Notes: a model not told the origin generated them from the sequence alone. DNA of 64,000 nt from Symsagittifera roscoffensis (GCF_963678635.1 NC_087063.1:25242701-25306700); one strand, 5' to 3'; counted from the first letter of the stretch, positions 21,407-32,530 are shown. Program-made: numbers and translations.

Positions 21407-22838
21407 TTTCGGATTGAATTTGATAAATCATCAGAGAAAACACAATCGCGAGACGACCAAAACAAATAGCAAGAGAATTTTTGGGGATCTGGAGATTCAC
21501 ACTATGCTGTCACGAGGGACCAAGCCAGATTTTCTCGAGTGATTAACCTTGGTTGGTATTTCCTGAGTGGCTATTTTTGAGTAGTTCTTTCTGGTTTGGT
21601 CCTCTGGTCTTGAGCACTTTGCAATCTTCAACTATGGCCGATCGTTTCTGGAAATCGATGCCAGCTGCACTGAAAAAATGCAGACTTGACTCTTCCGCTG
21701 ACTCTTGCCTTCCCCATTCTCTTGTCTCAAGTACGTTTTTCCCCCCTTTTAGCCTGATGTAAAAAAAACAAGCTTTAAAAAATGTTTATCTTTATTACTC
21801 ATTTGATCTTAACTTTTTGCTTTCACTTTTTCTTTTTAGAATTGAGCTGTCTTTACAGGATCTAGGTGCAGTATCCGGCCTCGTTTTCCGGATATGAATC
21901 GTTTTGCTGAGCAGCTCCTCTCTCGGCTCCTTGTCTAATCCAGTTCTCATCAAAGTTGGCTTTCCAAACTCCAGCACTATGTCCCACAGATCCTTGAATT
22001 CCTCGACATCTACCTTCCTTTCCACATTTCGACTGACTTCTATCAAAAACTTTTGCCATCCCTCCTGATCCAGAGTACTCAAGAACGCTGTCTTGTTTCC
22101 CTCGAAGGTGTTCTTTCCTTAAATCTCGTCACTCGAGAATACCATGCCCATCGCTGTCGACTGACTCCCAAGTTGCGTCGCCAGATTCGTTCGAGAAGAT
22201 CCAAGAGGTGGCGTCGCCGTGTTGGCCCAATCATATTCACTTAGATCCTGTAGTAGTTCTCTCGTGGTGCTAGGACTGTAAGTTCTAACGGTCATCGCTT
22301 CAGCTGCGGTTGTTCCCCTGTCCATTTGTTCCTCGGTTTCAGTGAGAGCTTCTTCCATCCTTTCTATTTCTGTCACTTCCGAGCCTTCTCGCTTCGAGGC
22401 ATCCCATTCTCCACAAGAAGATTTCTTTTGTCTCCAGGAGTGTCAATCGACAGTACACTTACACAACATATTTTGTCTGAGCTTTGTCTTAGTCGTGAGC
22501 TGGGATAGGGGTCTTGAGTTGGGAATTGGGTCTTGAAATGGAGATTGGCAGGGTACAATGGGTGGTGGTACATAGAAAAAATTTCATTTATAAAATAAAC
22601 ATCTTGGTTGCTAAATTGAAACATTAACCAAACTGCACGGCGCCTAAACATAATAGGATTTGCATAAATGTATATTTAATTAATTTTTGGTTTGGTGCAC
22701 GTAAATATGTTGCTTTGCTCATTGGAGCAAGTAGTTGACTGGTTGACGAAAAGATCGTTTTATCAAAAAATTTTAAGACATTGTGAATGGGAGTTAGCCC
22801 AGAGGTAGAAATTTTACAAGTCTAAAATACAGTTTTGT
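21407..22838. repeat. 1,432-bp tandem duplication, unit 2
   Basis: Second unit. Differences from unit 1 are few, so the duplication is recent relative to the decay of the element. Confidence 0.9.
21795..22392 (-). pseudogene. Retroelement polyprotein tail fragment, unit 2
   Basis: Same as 20,363-20,960 with a handful of substitutions (for example Met-Trp-Asp replaced by Leu-Trp-Asp in EFKDLWDIV). It carries the same internal frame shift, so the break predates the duplication. Confidence 0.5.
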
Positions 22839-23060
22839 TTTCTGAGTGAATTTGATAATTCATCAGAGAAAACACAATCGCGAGACGATCAAAAAAATAG
22901 CAAGAGATTTTTTTGGGGTCTAGAGATTCACACTACGCTGTCACGAGGGACCGAGCCAGGTTTTCCTGAGTGATTAAACTTCTTGGTATTTCCTGAGTGG
23001 CTATTTTGAGTAGTTTTTTCTGGTTTGGTCCTCTATTGAGCACTCTGCAATCTTCAACTA
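22452..23060 (+). repeat. Post-macrodomain non-coding segment, copy C
   Basis: Third, more diverged copy of the segment at 19,560. It leads without interruption into the presumed leader of P1 (from about 23,060), so the segment lies between macrodomain remains and P1. Confidence 0.6.
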
Positions 23061-23299
23061 TAGTCGATGAAATTTATTAAGATATCTGAGGTATCTAGGC
23101 TATTCTTAAGTGCACAAGTGGATGGCGGTGATGTTGAATGCCATCCTGCAGCAGGAGTCACAAATATAAAGCAGGGAGTCTGCAATGGAGCTATACTGCT
23201 GGTGGGCTACACGTCAGATGGGACCTCGAAATAAGAGAAAATCAAGTGAAGGGTCTTGGAAGGGTCTAAAACGCACGGCACCAGGCCATTCTATAGAGA

Positions 23300-24610
23300 G
23301 ATCAACCGAGAGCTGAGCTGGAGCAGGTCCGAAAATTGTAAGAGTAGGCGGAAACCCGTGACGTGTTGAAGTCCGACTTTGAGCAAGTCCAGAAACTTCG
23401 GCAAGTTGCTGCCACGTGGGACCGGCTAAAATCAGAGCTCGAGCAAGTCCAGAAAATGCAGCAAGAGACCTCAAAGATGATGCAGCGGAAGGTGAAGATG
23501 CCGAGTGAGCCTCTGGTGACGCAATCAAGGTCGGAGTCGAAGATGGAAGTTGACAAAACACCAAGGCCTACTTGTCGCCTTAATTTTGATCGAGTGGCCC
23601 TTGAACAAATCAGCAAAGTTTTGAAGACTTGGACCCCTCCATAAACCATGCCATCGTTGAGAAATCTGAAAAGGAGTCAAATCAAGCCCCTAGCAGTCGA
23701 TGTGGCACTATCTGGCATGACATCCAATTCGACCTGTGGTAGGCAAGTGGAAGTTCGACCTGTGGAACTTCCCGCCTCAAGGAATTATAGGAGAGACTGT
23801 AGTCAAGAATCCTCGATAGCCCCGCATCGGAAAGGGAAACGGCCACTTGGAACAAGCAACCGGCGAGGGGTGCGATTTTTTTTTCAATTACAAGGGAGAT
23901 ACTACCTACAAAACAAGGAGGACTGGAAGAACGCCCAATAGGAAAGGAGGGCAGTCTTCAACGAAGCGGCTTGGATTGATTACCTGACGAAACCGAGAAT
24001 ACCTGAGACCTGAGGGCGCGGTCCACTTGATAATAGGCGACAGTTTAGTCAGGGTTCTCACAATAGTCAGGGCTCACTGGCAAATAGGTGTCTTGAGCTT
24101 CTCAGTTGCATCAATGCCTCAATTGTAGGCTTCACTGGAAATGCTAGAGAAGAGGAACACACGCACCGTCACCATGATGATGGGCAAGAATAACGTTTCT
24201 ACAGGCGAATCATGAAAGATGGCTCAATTGACGGACAAAGTGAACTGCTTGTTGCAAGAGGTGAGAATCTATTTGAATCCTAGGATATTGACGATTTGTA
24301 CGGTGCCATATGGTTGCTGGATGATAATGGACTGAGCATGAACGAGAAGCTGCGTCAGATCAATGAGGTAATACTTGAGATCCAAAGGAACAGTATTCTA
24401 CCTTTGAGATTGCTAGATGGGCCGCGCATGATGGAGAACTACTTACCAGGTCGATATTTTTCCAATGCCATCCACGTTTATCGACTCAAAGGCTTGGAGT
24501 GGCTGAACAAGGTATTTCAGAAGCATATAGACAATCCAACGAGTAGTATTCCTCAGGAGAACCCATCCAGGGCACGAGCAGGGCCAGATAACTACAGAGG
24601 GCAAGGGACG
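23300..24610 (+). pseudogene. P1 N-terminal part: coiled coil plus SGNH/GDSL-hydrolase-like domain
   Basis: A heptad-rich coiled coil (DRLKSELEQVQKMQQETSK, 23,363-23,530) is followed by LNFDRVALEQISKVLKT. After spacer pieces (FFFQLQGRYYLQNKEDWKNA near 23,900) comes an SGNH-like fold. Block I is VHLIIGDSL, with the GDSL serine box at 24,036-24,047. LSFSVASMPQL follows, then block III MGKNN near 24,182-24,193 (GxND with Asp to Asn). A helix NEKLRQINEVILEIQRNS precedes block V NAIH at 24,464-24,475 (DxxH with Asp to Asn, His kept). SGNH enzymes hydrolyse esters or acetyl groups; the substrate here is unknown. Stops near 24,115 and 24,208 and a frame shift near 24,300 show it is dead. Confidence 0.65.
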
Positions 24611-24615
24611 TAGAC

Positions 24616-24789
24616 ATGAACAATTTGGCTTGCCGGCAAGAGTTGATGGAGGTTCTGGAACTCAAGAGCTTGTCTCATGAGGACCTAAATAGTCTTTATT
24701 GCGTGGACTGGCCACAGCGCACGAGGCGTTTTTTCTCGAGAAAGAGAAAGATTCTTAGAGACGGAGGATTGGACAGGTGTTCTGATTAG
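24616..24789 (+). pseudogene. P1 segment with CVDWPQRTRRFFSR motif, first copy
   Basis: A 57-residue open stretch reading MNNLACRQELMEVLELKSLS, then CVDWPQRTRRFFSRKRKILR, ending at a TAG at 24,787. Basic and helical. It probably belongs to the P1 protein downstream of the SGNH domain rather than being a separate gene, since the duplicated copy at 25,126 lies in the same context. Confidence 0.45.
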
Positions 24790-25125
24790 GGCGATCTTTG
24801 GTCCTAATAATTTTTGACTACTAAGAAGCTGGGAAAACCGGAGTCAGAGTTAATGGGAACCGAACGTTTGGTCCACCACCGAGACTTCTTTTTTCCCCAG
24901 TCAGACCCGAGGAAGACAGGTTGGGAGAGAGAATCGATTCTAGAGACAGTTCAGCGAGTAGCAGTAGTAGGCATTCAGGCTCGGCATCTCTGGATAAAAA
25001 CAAGACAGAGCTCAGTGGTGTCTTCCGTCGTAGTAGTTGAGTGAGGCAACGAGTAGTTGTCCTCAGGAGAACCCATCCAGGGCACGAGCAGGGCCAGATA
25101 ACTAGAGAGGGCAAGGGACGTAGAC

Positions 25126-25299
25126 ATGAACAATTTGGCTTGCCGGCAAGAGTTGATGGAGGTTCTGGAACTCAAGAGCTTGTCTCATGAGGACCTAAAT
25201 AGTCTCTATTGCGTGGACTGGCCACAGCGCACGAGGCGTTTTTTCTCGAGAAAGAGAAAGATTCTTAGAGACGTAGGATTGGACAGGTGTTCTGATTAG
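25126..25299 (+). pseudogene. P1 segment with CVDWPQRTRRFFSR motif, second copy
   Basis: Copy of 24,616-24,789 with one residue changed (RDGG to RDVG). Confidence 0.45.
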
Positions 25300-25499
25300 G
25301 GCGATTTTTGGTCCTAATAATTTTTGACTACTAAGAAGCTGGGAAAACCGGATGCGATCAAAAGCCACCAAAACAACGCATGGGCCTGGCCACAATGAGG
25401 GTGACGATACCAGCGCAGTTACGAGCGGTTGACAAATTCTGGAAAGGAAGGCTATGGGGTTTCCTGACACTGCTTGTGCGGGTCCAGTTTTGTCGAAAA

Positions 25500-26930
25500 A
25501 TGTGAGTTATGGGGAATAACTTGGAGCGTCCAAGTTGACTTTCGGATCCCAGATCCGCTTGATTGATAAGCGTCGCGGGTTCGGTTTTGCGGGACTTCTA
25601 GAGCCATTGAGGAGTAGAGAGACTACGTCGAAGAAGATCTGGGAAGCGGTACAAACGTTGTTCTCGGCGAGGAACGAGATACAAGAGTTGATGGCGGTCA
25701 GACTAGGATCAAAGACAACAGTAATGTTCACGTCGCCTGTGTATGCGAGCATGCTTCCTGCCCTTCAAATAGTCTACGCGGTTATGGTACTAATAGCGGA
25801 AAGCAGCGAACCGCCAATACTGATGGCTGCTCCTAAACGTGAATTAGAACCAAAGGACTTGAGACTCTTGAGGTCGGAACTGGCGGGATTTTGGGCAGAT
25901 ATATCTCATGCCTTGAGAGGCTTTCACGCGCTCGAGCTTGTGGATGTCTTGATAGTGCTTGACGGAGTTTTGTGCTGGCGAATCTGACGACGCAAATGAA
26001 TATCAAACCAGAAATCAACGATGACCATTACGTGGTCAGCCACTTAACCACGAGCTAGTGGTTCCGGAACATGGAACTCACAATCGTGGGCTCCACGAGC
26101 AGCTCGAAGCGGCCTATACATGACCAGGGAAGACCAGCTTTGAAACTTTCATTCCGGACATCGTGAGCATGTCGATCAACTTATTACTGGCATTATAATC
26201 GGTATTCACTGGAACCTTCATGTTCATTAGGTGTGTGGAGACCATGCGGATCGACGGATAATTTATTCTGAGCCTACTGACGCATGGGAATCTGGCGATG
26301 TTTCATCGTCTGAGGAAGAATGTGGACTCGATGGCCATGGCTAAAGTTCACCCAAGTCTCGAAATAAAGTCAAACAGGTGCGCCGCGGGACTGAAGACAC
26401 TCCTGGTAGAATATCTCCCGATGCAGAACAGACACTTGGCGGAAGACGAAAAGAAACCAAAATCTAGAGAACAAATACTGAAAGTAAATGTGGGTAAGCT
26501 CTTTTGGCTCGCATGCGTCGCGCCATGCGATCGGATCCCCTCGGAGTAAAAAGAGGGCTGTGAGAAGTGGTAACTTGCGTCTACGGACCGGCAGTGACCT
26601 ATGGTTTTCCAGATCTCTTGATTAAGGCGTATCGGCACACAGTGATACATAGGATCTTGATCTGCGTTCTAAATGGGACGACACTACTTTGGTGAAAACA
26701 CGAACACTTGAGGGCTCAAATGAGCGAGACGGCATTATTTAGAAAGATCAAGGATCCTCAGTTGAAAATGTTGAAATTCAGAGGGCAACTGCAATGCAGG
26801 AAGGGTGGAAAGAGACAGCAAGTTTACCCAAAGTTCTAAAAGGGAGTTTTTGAAGCTTACCCGAAGTTCTGGAGTTTGAAGACTCTTGCGAAACAGGCTG
26901 GGGAACGTATCATAGTTGCGTCAAAGCCAG
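25500..26930 (+). pseudogene. P1 C-terminal helical region
   Basis: Broken plus-strand frames: 25,535-25,987 (KLTFGSQIRLIDKRRGFGF, IWEAVQTLFSARNEIQELMA, hydrophobic VYAVMVLIAES, then ELEPKDLRLLRSELAGFWAD), a stretch near 26,160-26,290 reading DIVSMSINLLLAL and FIRCVETMRIDG, then 26,298-26,549 (MFHRLRKNVDSMAMAKVHPS to VGKLFWLACVA), and a final piece near 26,845-26,925 (VFEAYPKFWSLKTLAKQAGE). Mostly helical, basic in parts, with no named domain. A capsid-like or nucleic-acid-binding role is possible but unproven. It ends tail-to-tail against the minus-strand macrodomain at 26,915. Confidence 0.5.
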
Positions 26931-27393
26931 TACCACGTATTCATAAAACACGAAATTTTTCTCACTGAATGTCGTCACCAAAAATCACAGGTATTTGCCT
27001 GGCACTTATGATACAGAGGGTGGGAATGCCGCTGGGTCACACAAACCCGTTCTCTGTCTGAACAGGGTTGCCAAATTGTAATTTTCTTGTTTGAAATCAG
27101 CTTCTAGCCTGGTTTTGAAGCTCATATCCGCGGTTATGCAGATTGCACTGGTCCTGTCTGACAATATGAAATCGCTGTGTGGGATCAGGATGTTTTCTGA
27201 GTATTCATTCGGTATTTCGAATTTGGTCTGGAAAGTTGTTCCCAATAGCGGGCTCGAACTTCTCTTGTTCCAACTTCAGTCCACGTCCACCGGTTTTCAT
27301 TGACTCCTTGAGCTTCTTGATCATTAAGTTTTCAATGTGGATAAGTCTTACCGCCACTGCCCGGACAAAAATGAGGTACTCGATGCAATGCAA
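26915..27393 (-). pseudogene. OARD1-like macrodomain, minus-strand copy
   Basis: Reads leftward: YLIFVRAVAVRLIHIENLMI and KKLKESMKTGGRGL (27,393-27,280), FQTKFEIPNEYSENILIPHS, DFILSDRTSAICITADMSF, FKQENYNLATLFRQRTG (27,245-27,090), then after a shift VPGKYL, a stop, FLVTTFSEKNFVFYEYVVL (about 26,990-26,915). It matches the plus-strand copy at 19.0-19.5 kb block by block. It ends at the junction with P1. In the gag-pol element this domain lies downstream of the RT and linker, at the C-terminal end. Confidence 0.65.
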
Positions 27394-27800
27394 GTGTCAT
27401 GAGGGGGTCGATGCCACCACCTTTTGATGTGCTTGAAGTTAATAGTGAGCTTGAGAAGGCGTGATTTGAGAATAAGGATCCAGTATACAACAGTGGCCGG
27501 TTCATAGTGGAAGAAAGACACTCAGGCTTGAAAGTGGAATTGAGATGCAGCACAAGGAAGTATCTGGCGCCCTACGGGTTGGAAGAGGTAGAGATGCAAC
27601 ATGAAGGACACAGGCTTACCGCGTCTGGCGCCCTCTACGTACCCCCCACTGAAGACAAGAGACTGAATCCGGTTAAACCTTCGCATCTGTCGATTGACAC
27701 TCCTGGAGACAGGAGAAATCCTCCTGTGGAGACAGATTTGAGGATGCTTTGAAGCAAGAGCGCTCGGAAGTGATAGAGGGCGAAAACTCCCGACGAGTTC
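27370..27800 (+). pseudogene. P2 N-terminal fragment, plus strand, unit 1
   Basis: PPPFDVLEVNSELEKA, FIVEERHSGLKVELRCSTRK, GLEEVEMQHEGHRLTAS, SIDTPGDRRNPP and then a DALKQERSEV-type segment. It is the inverse orientation of the same block at 18,990-18,620. It lies head-to-head with the macrodomain lead-in at 27,393, as at 19.0 kb. Confidence 0.6.
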
Positions 27801-28450
27801 GATCTGGATTTTTTTCCAATAGCGGGCTCGACTTCCTCTTTTTCCACCTCCAGTTCACCGGTCTCCCTTGTCTCCTCGAGCTTCTGGATTATTAAGTGTT
27901 TGGTGTGGGTAGGTCTCCGTGATGGTTTCGACTCTAGTTTTTCTATCCAGTGGTCTTTCCGTCGCTATCAAGCCAAACGGGGGATCTCCATCTGTGATGT
28001 ACTTTTCTGCAAATAAGTCGACTTTTTGCTTGGTTTGTCACTCTTTCTTATCTATCGGTAGGTTATACATCCACTCCAGAGTCCTCATGTTCATTTGTTC
28101 TCTCTTTTCCGTTTCGCGCTGCTCCAGATCCATCTCCCGTCCAATTGAACTGTGAGTTTTTTGCCAGAATGATGCATCATCATTGATGAACTGCCGCTCT
28201 TGGTCCGGAAGTAAAACTTTTACGCCCACCATCTCTGGTTCAATCTCATCCGGCTTTAATTTGTCAATCAATAAGTAGTCTTCATAACTATTGTAAGTCA
28301 TGCTGGTTTTCTTGCGTCCACCCCTCCTCATATCCATCCTCATGAGTTTGTCCGGTTCCACCAATTTCGGTGCCTCATTCTCTCCCGACTCATTCCAATC
28401 GTTATCATTCAAGTTTGAGATTTTCACCTCTGGTTCCCTTTTCGTTCACC
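27800..28450 (-). pseudogene. P3: polyprotein tail upstream of the macrodomain, unit 1
   Basis: The minus-strand frame 28,427-28,038 reads DKLKPDEIEPEMVGVKVLLP, ASFWQKTHSSIGREMDLEQR and MNMRTLEWMYNLPIDKKE. After a stop it continues VDLFAEKYITDGDPPFGLI, and a second macrodomain lead-in (LIIQKLEETRETGELEVEKE) follows near 27,900-27,830. Highly charged with no named domain. Its position in the gag-pol reading direction, after the RT and before the macrodomain, suggests a polyprotein linker. Confidence 0.5.
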
Positions 28451-29035
28451 TAAGATGCCGGTTCCATTATCAAGTACAACAATTTTTACATGTTTTTGGG
28501 GAAACAACAATCTGAAAGTCTATACAACACCTCTTGTCTGGATCTGATCTTGCAACTTGACACACATTATCTTGCTCAAGATTCCCCCGTTGTTTCCATG
28601 CTCTAGATGCGTCCATATGTTCGGCTTGCATTAAACTGCGTGAAGGGTTTCCTTGAAACCGCTATCATCTCCAGCTGTTCCCCTCCACTTGCATCCATCA
28701 GAGTCTAAGTTGTACGTTCCCGAAGAAAGATCCGTGTGAATCTCTCTCTCCTGGTTTTTCAGCTTGGTTTCCGTTAGTATCATGCACATATGCATCAGCC
28801 ACTCCAGATTGCACTGGTCCTGTCTGACAATATGAAATCGCTGTGTGGGATCAGGATGTTTTCTGAGTATTCATTCGGTATTTCGAATTTGGTCTGGAAA
28901 GTTGTTCCCAATAGCGGGCTCGATTTTCTCTTGTTCCAACTTCAGTCCACGTCCACCGGTTTTCATTGACTCCATGAGCTTCTTGATCATTAAGTTTTCA
29001 ATGTGGATAAGTCTTACCGCCACTTCCCGGACAAA

Positions 29036-29466
29036 AATGAGGTACTCGATGCAATGCAAGTGTCATGAGGGGGTCGATGCCACCACGTTTTGATGTGCTT
29101 GAAGTTAATAATGAGCTTGAGAAGGCGTGATTTGAGAATAAGGATCCAGTATACAACAGTGGCCGGTTCATAGTGGAAGAAAGACACTCAGGCTTGAAAG
29201 TGGAATTGAGATGCAGCACAAGGAAGTATCTGTCGCCCTACGGGTTGGAAGAGGTAGAGATCCAACATGAAGGACACAGGCTTACCGCGTCTGGCGCCCT
29301 CTACGTACCCCCCACTGAAGACAAGAGACTGAATCCGGTTAAAACTTCGCATCTGTCGATTGACACTCCTGGAGACAGGAGAAATCCTCCTGTGGAGAGA
29401 GAGTTGAGGATGCTTTGAAGCGAGAGCGCTCGGAAGTGATAGAGGGCGAAAACTCCCGACGAGTTC
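29036..29466 (+). pseudogene. P2 N-terminal fragment, plus strand, unit 2
   Basis: Copy of 27,370-27,800 with few changes (for example KYLAPYG to KYLSPYG). Confidence 0.6.
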
Positions 29467-30060
29467 GATCTGGATTTTTTTCCAATAGCGGGCTCGACTT
29501 CCTCTTTTTCCACCTCCAGTTCACCGGTCTCCCTTGTCTCCTCGAGCTTCTGGATTATTAAGTGTTTGGTGTGGGTAGGTCTCCGTGATGGTTCCGACTC
29601 TAGTTTTTGTATCCAGTGGTCTTTCCGTCGCTATCAAGCCAAACGGGGGATCTCCATCCTTGATGTACTTTTCTGCAAATAAGTCGACTTTTTGCTTGGT
29701 TTGTCACTCTTGCTTATCTATCGGTAGGTTATACATCCACTCCAGAGTCCTCATGTTCATTTGTTCTCTCTTTTCTGTTTCGCGCTGCTCCAGATCCATC
29801 TCCCGTTCAACTGAACTGTGAGTTTTTTGCCAGAATGATGCATCATCATTGATGATCTGCCGCTCTTGGTCCGGAAGTAAAACTTTTACGCCCACCATCT
29901 CTGGTTCAATCTCATCCGGCTTTAATTTGTCAATCAATAAGTAGTATTCATAACTATTGTAAGTCATGCTGGTTTTCTTGCGTCCACCCTCCTCATCTCC
30001 ATCCTCATGAGTTTGTCCGGTTCCACATTCTGTCCCGACTCATTCCAATCGTTATCATTC
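29466..30060 (-). pseudogene. P3 polyprotein tail, unit 2
   Basis: Copy of 27,800-28,450; open piece 29,967-29,704 (EIEPEMVGVKVLLPDQERQI, MNMRTLEWMYNLPIDKQE). The 5' side has a 16-base deletion near 30,020. Confidence 0.5.
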
Positions 30061-30452
30061 AAGTTTGAGATTTTCACCTCTGGTTCCCTTTTCGTTCACC
30101 TAGGATGCCGGTTACATTATCAAGTACAACAATTTTTACATGTTTTTGGGGAAACAACAATCTGAAAGTCTATACAACACCTCTTGTCTGGATCTGATCT
30201 TGCAACTTGACACACATTATCTTGCTCAAGATTCCCCCGTTGTTTCCGTGCTCTAGATTCGTCCATATGTTCGGCTTGCATTAAACTGCGTGAAGGGTTT
30301 CCTTGAAACCGCTATCATCTCCAGCTGTTCCCCTCCACTTGCATCCATCAGAGTCTAAGTTGTACGTTCCCGAAGAAAGATCCATGTGAATCTATCTCTC
30401 CTGGTTTTTCAGCTTGGTTTCCGTTAGTATCATGCACATATGCATCAGCCAC

Positions 30453-30920
30453 TTCTGACTCCACTGGCAAATTTTCTCCTTCGCTCTTCTTTACTTGCAT
30501 CATCCACTCCCCGGACTGTTGATCTGCTCCAAGTTCTTTAGCGTCTTCCTTGAACGATGCTCTTTTCTATCTGCTTGAGGATCACTTCTGGAATTCTCTC
30601 GACGACCGTTTGCACCACCTCTATATTCTAAAGTTTTTGCCTCCTAGCTCACTTTCTCCATCTGTACCTACCTTCGTTCTCCTTATTAACATGATTACCA
30701 ATTCATTGTCCTTTTCACTCGCGTCCACGAATTTGTTGTCCGCCATGTTTTGCAACAATCTCATCAGATCATGCTCCACTACTGCTTACCTTTCTCGGCT
30801 TCCTCCAGGTCATAAACTTTTGCCCTAAACGTCTCCCTAACTAGTTTTGACTTTAGCAAAAGCTCCACGGGCATTCCCGATTGCCTCCCTAGGATTCTTG
30901 TCTTCTGGTCATCAGCCGGT
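30453..30920 (-). pseudogene. Polyprotein linker downstream of RNase H
   Basis: Broken minus-strand frames with charged, low-complexity sequence, including GMPVELLLKSKLVRETFRAK near 30,860-30,800. It connects the RNase H region with P3. No zinc-finger or DDE integrase signature is seen. Confidence 0.4.
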
Positions 30921-31565
30921 TATTCTGGGTGATCTTCGATTAGTTTTCCCAATTTATTGAGCCATCTTGTAAGAAGCAGACCGCCATAACTCTCTTTGTC
31001 CATAAACGAAAATCCATCTTTGATCTCAGGCCTGTCAGTTTCCCTCTGATCTTTTCGCTCGTAGAATTCTGTCATTACTCTCAAGCTGTCTTCACTCTGT
31101 TGCTTGTCTCTGGTCAATGTGCTCAACTACTAGACACACGATCCTTCTCCCATCTTAAGTTCGATCCATCTAATACGTCTTCAACGAAGACGAGGCTTTG
31201 TTATTCACACGTAACTTGAATGAATTGCTGCCCAGATATGCTCTGTTTTTCTCCACGAAGGTAACTGCTGCAAAAATTTCCGCCTTGGCGCCCCATACTT
31301 CATATCTATGTTGCTCAAGACGGTCTCAATACGGTCTCAAGGCGGTCTTGCAATTCAACTCTTGCCATCGATGAAGTATACCAGAAATCACGACTACTGA
31401 ATTGTATGTGCCTTCTCTGTTGTCATGCTCAATACCGGAGCCTCAGACAACTCCCGTTTTGTTCTCTGAAAGGACTCTTCTGATGCGTTATTCCATGTAA
31501 TCTTCTTGCCTCTTTGTCTCATGAGTTGTTGTATCGGGTATACCTTGTCCGCGTAGCCTTTCATG
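30920..31565 (-). pseudogene. Ty3/gypsy RNase H region and following conserved segment
   Basis: Continues from the RT: EFMKGYADKVYPIQQLMRQ near 31,565-31,510 (the usual connection to RNase H), VLSMTTEK, MKYGAPRRKFLQQ near 31,300, then 31,126-30,920 with TRDKQQSEDSLRVMTEFYER and GFSFMDKESYGG. RNase H would remove RNA from the RNA:DNA hybrid. Catalytic residues cannot be traced because of frame breaks. Confidence 0.6.
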
Positions 31566-32530
31566 AATTCTGTATACTAGATATTAGTTCGCGACACCAA
31601 GAAATCTCGACACATCAATTGGTGCTCGGCCTTTAGTGATTTCCAAGTTAGGACTGCCTCAACTGCGTCTGGATCTGGTCTGATGCCACGTTTGTTCACC
31701 ATTACACCAAGGTATTCAATTGAATCCTTCAAGATTTCGCACTTCAGAGCTGCCCTTTTTATACACGCATACACTTCGTCTAGGCGCTCGATGTGATCCT
31801 CAGGAGTTGGCGCTGCAATCACTACGTCGTCCACATATCACATGACCAAGTTCCTATACTTCTTTTTCCCTCAAGTTTGTGCTTGTGACATCAGTCTCTG
31901 ATACGTGGCTGTCGCATTGCATAGGCCTAAAAGCATCCTTTTCGATTGAAACAATCCCAGCTCGCAAGCAACACCGGTTTTATCCCTATCTTATTTCCTA
32001 AGCGGTACCTGCCAGAATGCTGACCCCAAGTCAAGAGTAGTAAAAAAAAATTAGCATCCCCTAATTTTGAAAGACTTTTGTCCATTCTCCTGACTTGATC
32101 GGCATCCTTCACCGTGAATTCAGATATCGAAACTCACAACAGAATCTCAATTGATCTTCTTTCTTTTTGACTATCACTACTCCACACGCCCACAGTGATT
32201 TGGATGGTTCTATCAAGTCATACTCTAATAACGTTTTAATTCTTTTCTACCTGCAACCGATTTGTGGGGGGTCATGCGCCTCGCCCCTTCCTGAGCCGTA
32301 TCAACGGCTCCTCTAATTCTAGTTCATGTTCAGCAATGTTACAACACCCATTGTCCGCCTTATGTCTCGAGAAAACCTCTCGATTCCTATCTAGACATGA
32401 TTGATGGCTTCGAGCTGTTTGTCCGCTATTTTTCTCCTTAAAGGCTCTATTTCGGGTAATACAGGTTTGTCAAAATCCAAATCTTCAGGTTCAATCAGCT
32501 CGAAAGTCCATCGTCCGTCTCTGACTTAAA
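31565..32530 (-). pseudogene. Ty3/gypsy reverse transcriptase
   Basis: Blocks in order leftward: WACGVVIVKKKEDQLRFCC and FRYLNS (about 32,215-32,130), SLSKLGDANFF (about 32,075-32,045), motif A TTLDLGSAFWQVPLRK (about 32,035-31,990), ACELGLFQSKRM and LGLCNATATYQRLMSQ (about 31,960-31,890), catalytic YVDD at 31,826-31,837, then the open piece 31,834-31,577 (PEDHIERLDEVYACIKRAAL, EYLGVMVNKRGIRPDPDAV). These are textbook Ty3/gypsy RT blocks. A TGA replaces the codon before Tyr of YVDD, and several shifts occur, so it is inactive. Confidence 0.9.

Larger units (their letters stand above)
24540..25352 (+). repeat. ~300-bp duplication within P1 (offset 510)
   Basis: 24,540-24,842 recurs at 25,050-25,352, starting at GAGTAGT and CCTCAGGAGAACCCATCC and ending at GCTGGGAAAACCGGA. 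Both copies end the small frame at the same TAG, so the stop predates the duplication or was copied with it. Confidence 0.85.
27140..28805. repeat. ~1.67-kb tandem duplication, unit 1
   Basis: From AGATTGCACTGGTCCTGTC to ATGCATCAGCCACTCC. It repeats at 28,806-30,452 with offset 1,666, falling to 1,650 after a 16-base deletion near 30,020. The unit holds the start of the macrodomain (minus), a P2 N-terminal fragment (plus) and the P3 tail (minus). Confidence 0.9.
28806..30452. repeat. ~1.65-kb tandem duplication, unit 2
   Basis: Second unit. Its right end (CATGCACATATGCATCAGCC at 30,431) continues into sequence not seen in unit 1, so unit 2 keeps the ancestral right flank. Confidence 0.9.

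Noticed and set aside
25535-25987. Possible homology between P1 (ELEPKDLRLLRSEL) and P2 (ELEPMRKIDEIRRFSN)
   Set aside because: Short, compositionally biased match; neighbouring blocks do not align. P1 and P2 are treated as different proteins.
26915-30920. Integrase of the gypsy element
   Set aside because: I looked for a His/Cys zinc finger and a DDE-type core on the minus strand and found neither; decay could hide them, so no feature is called.
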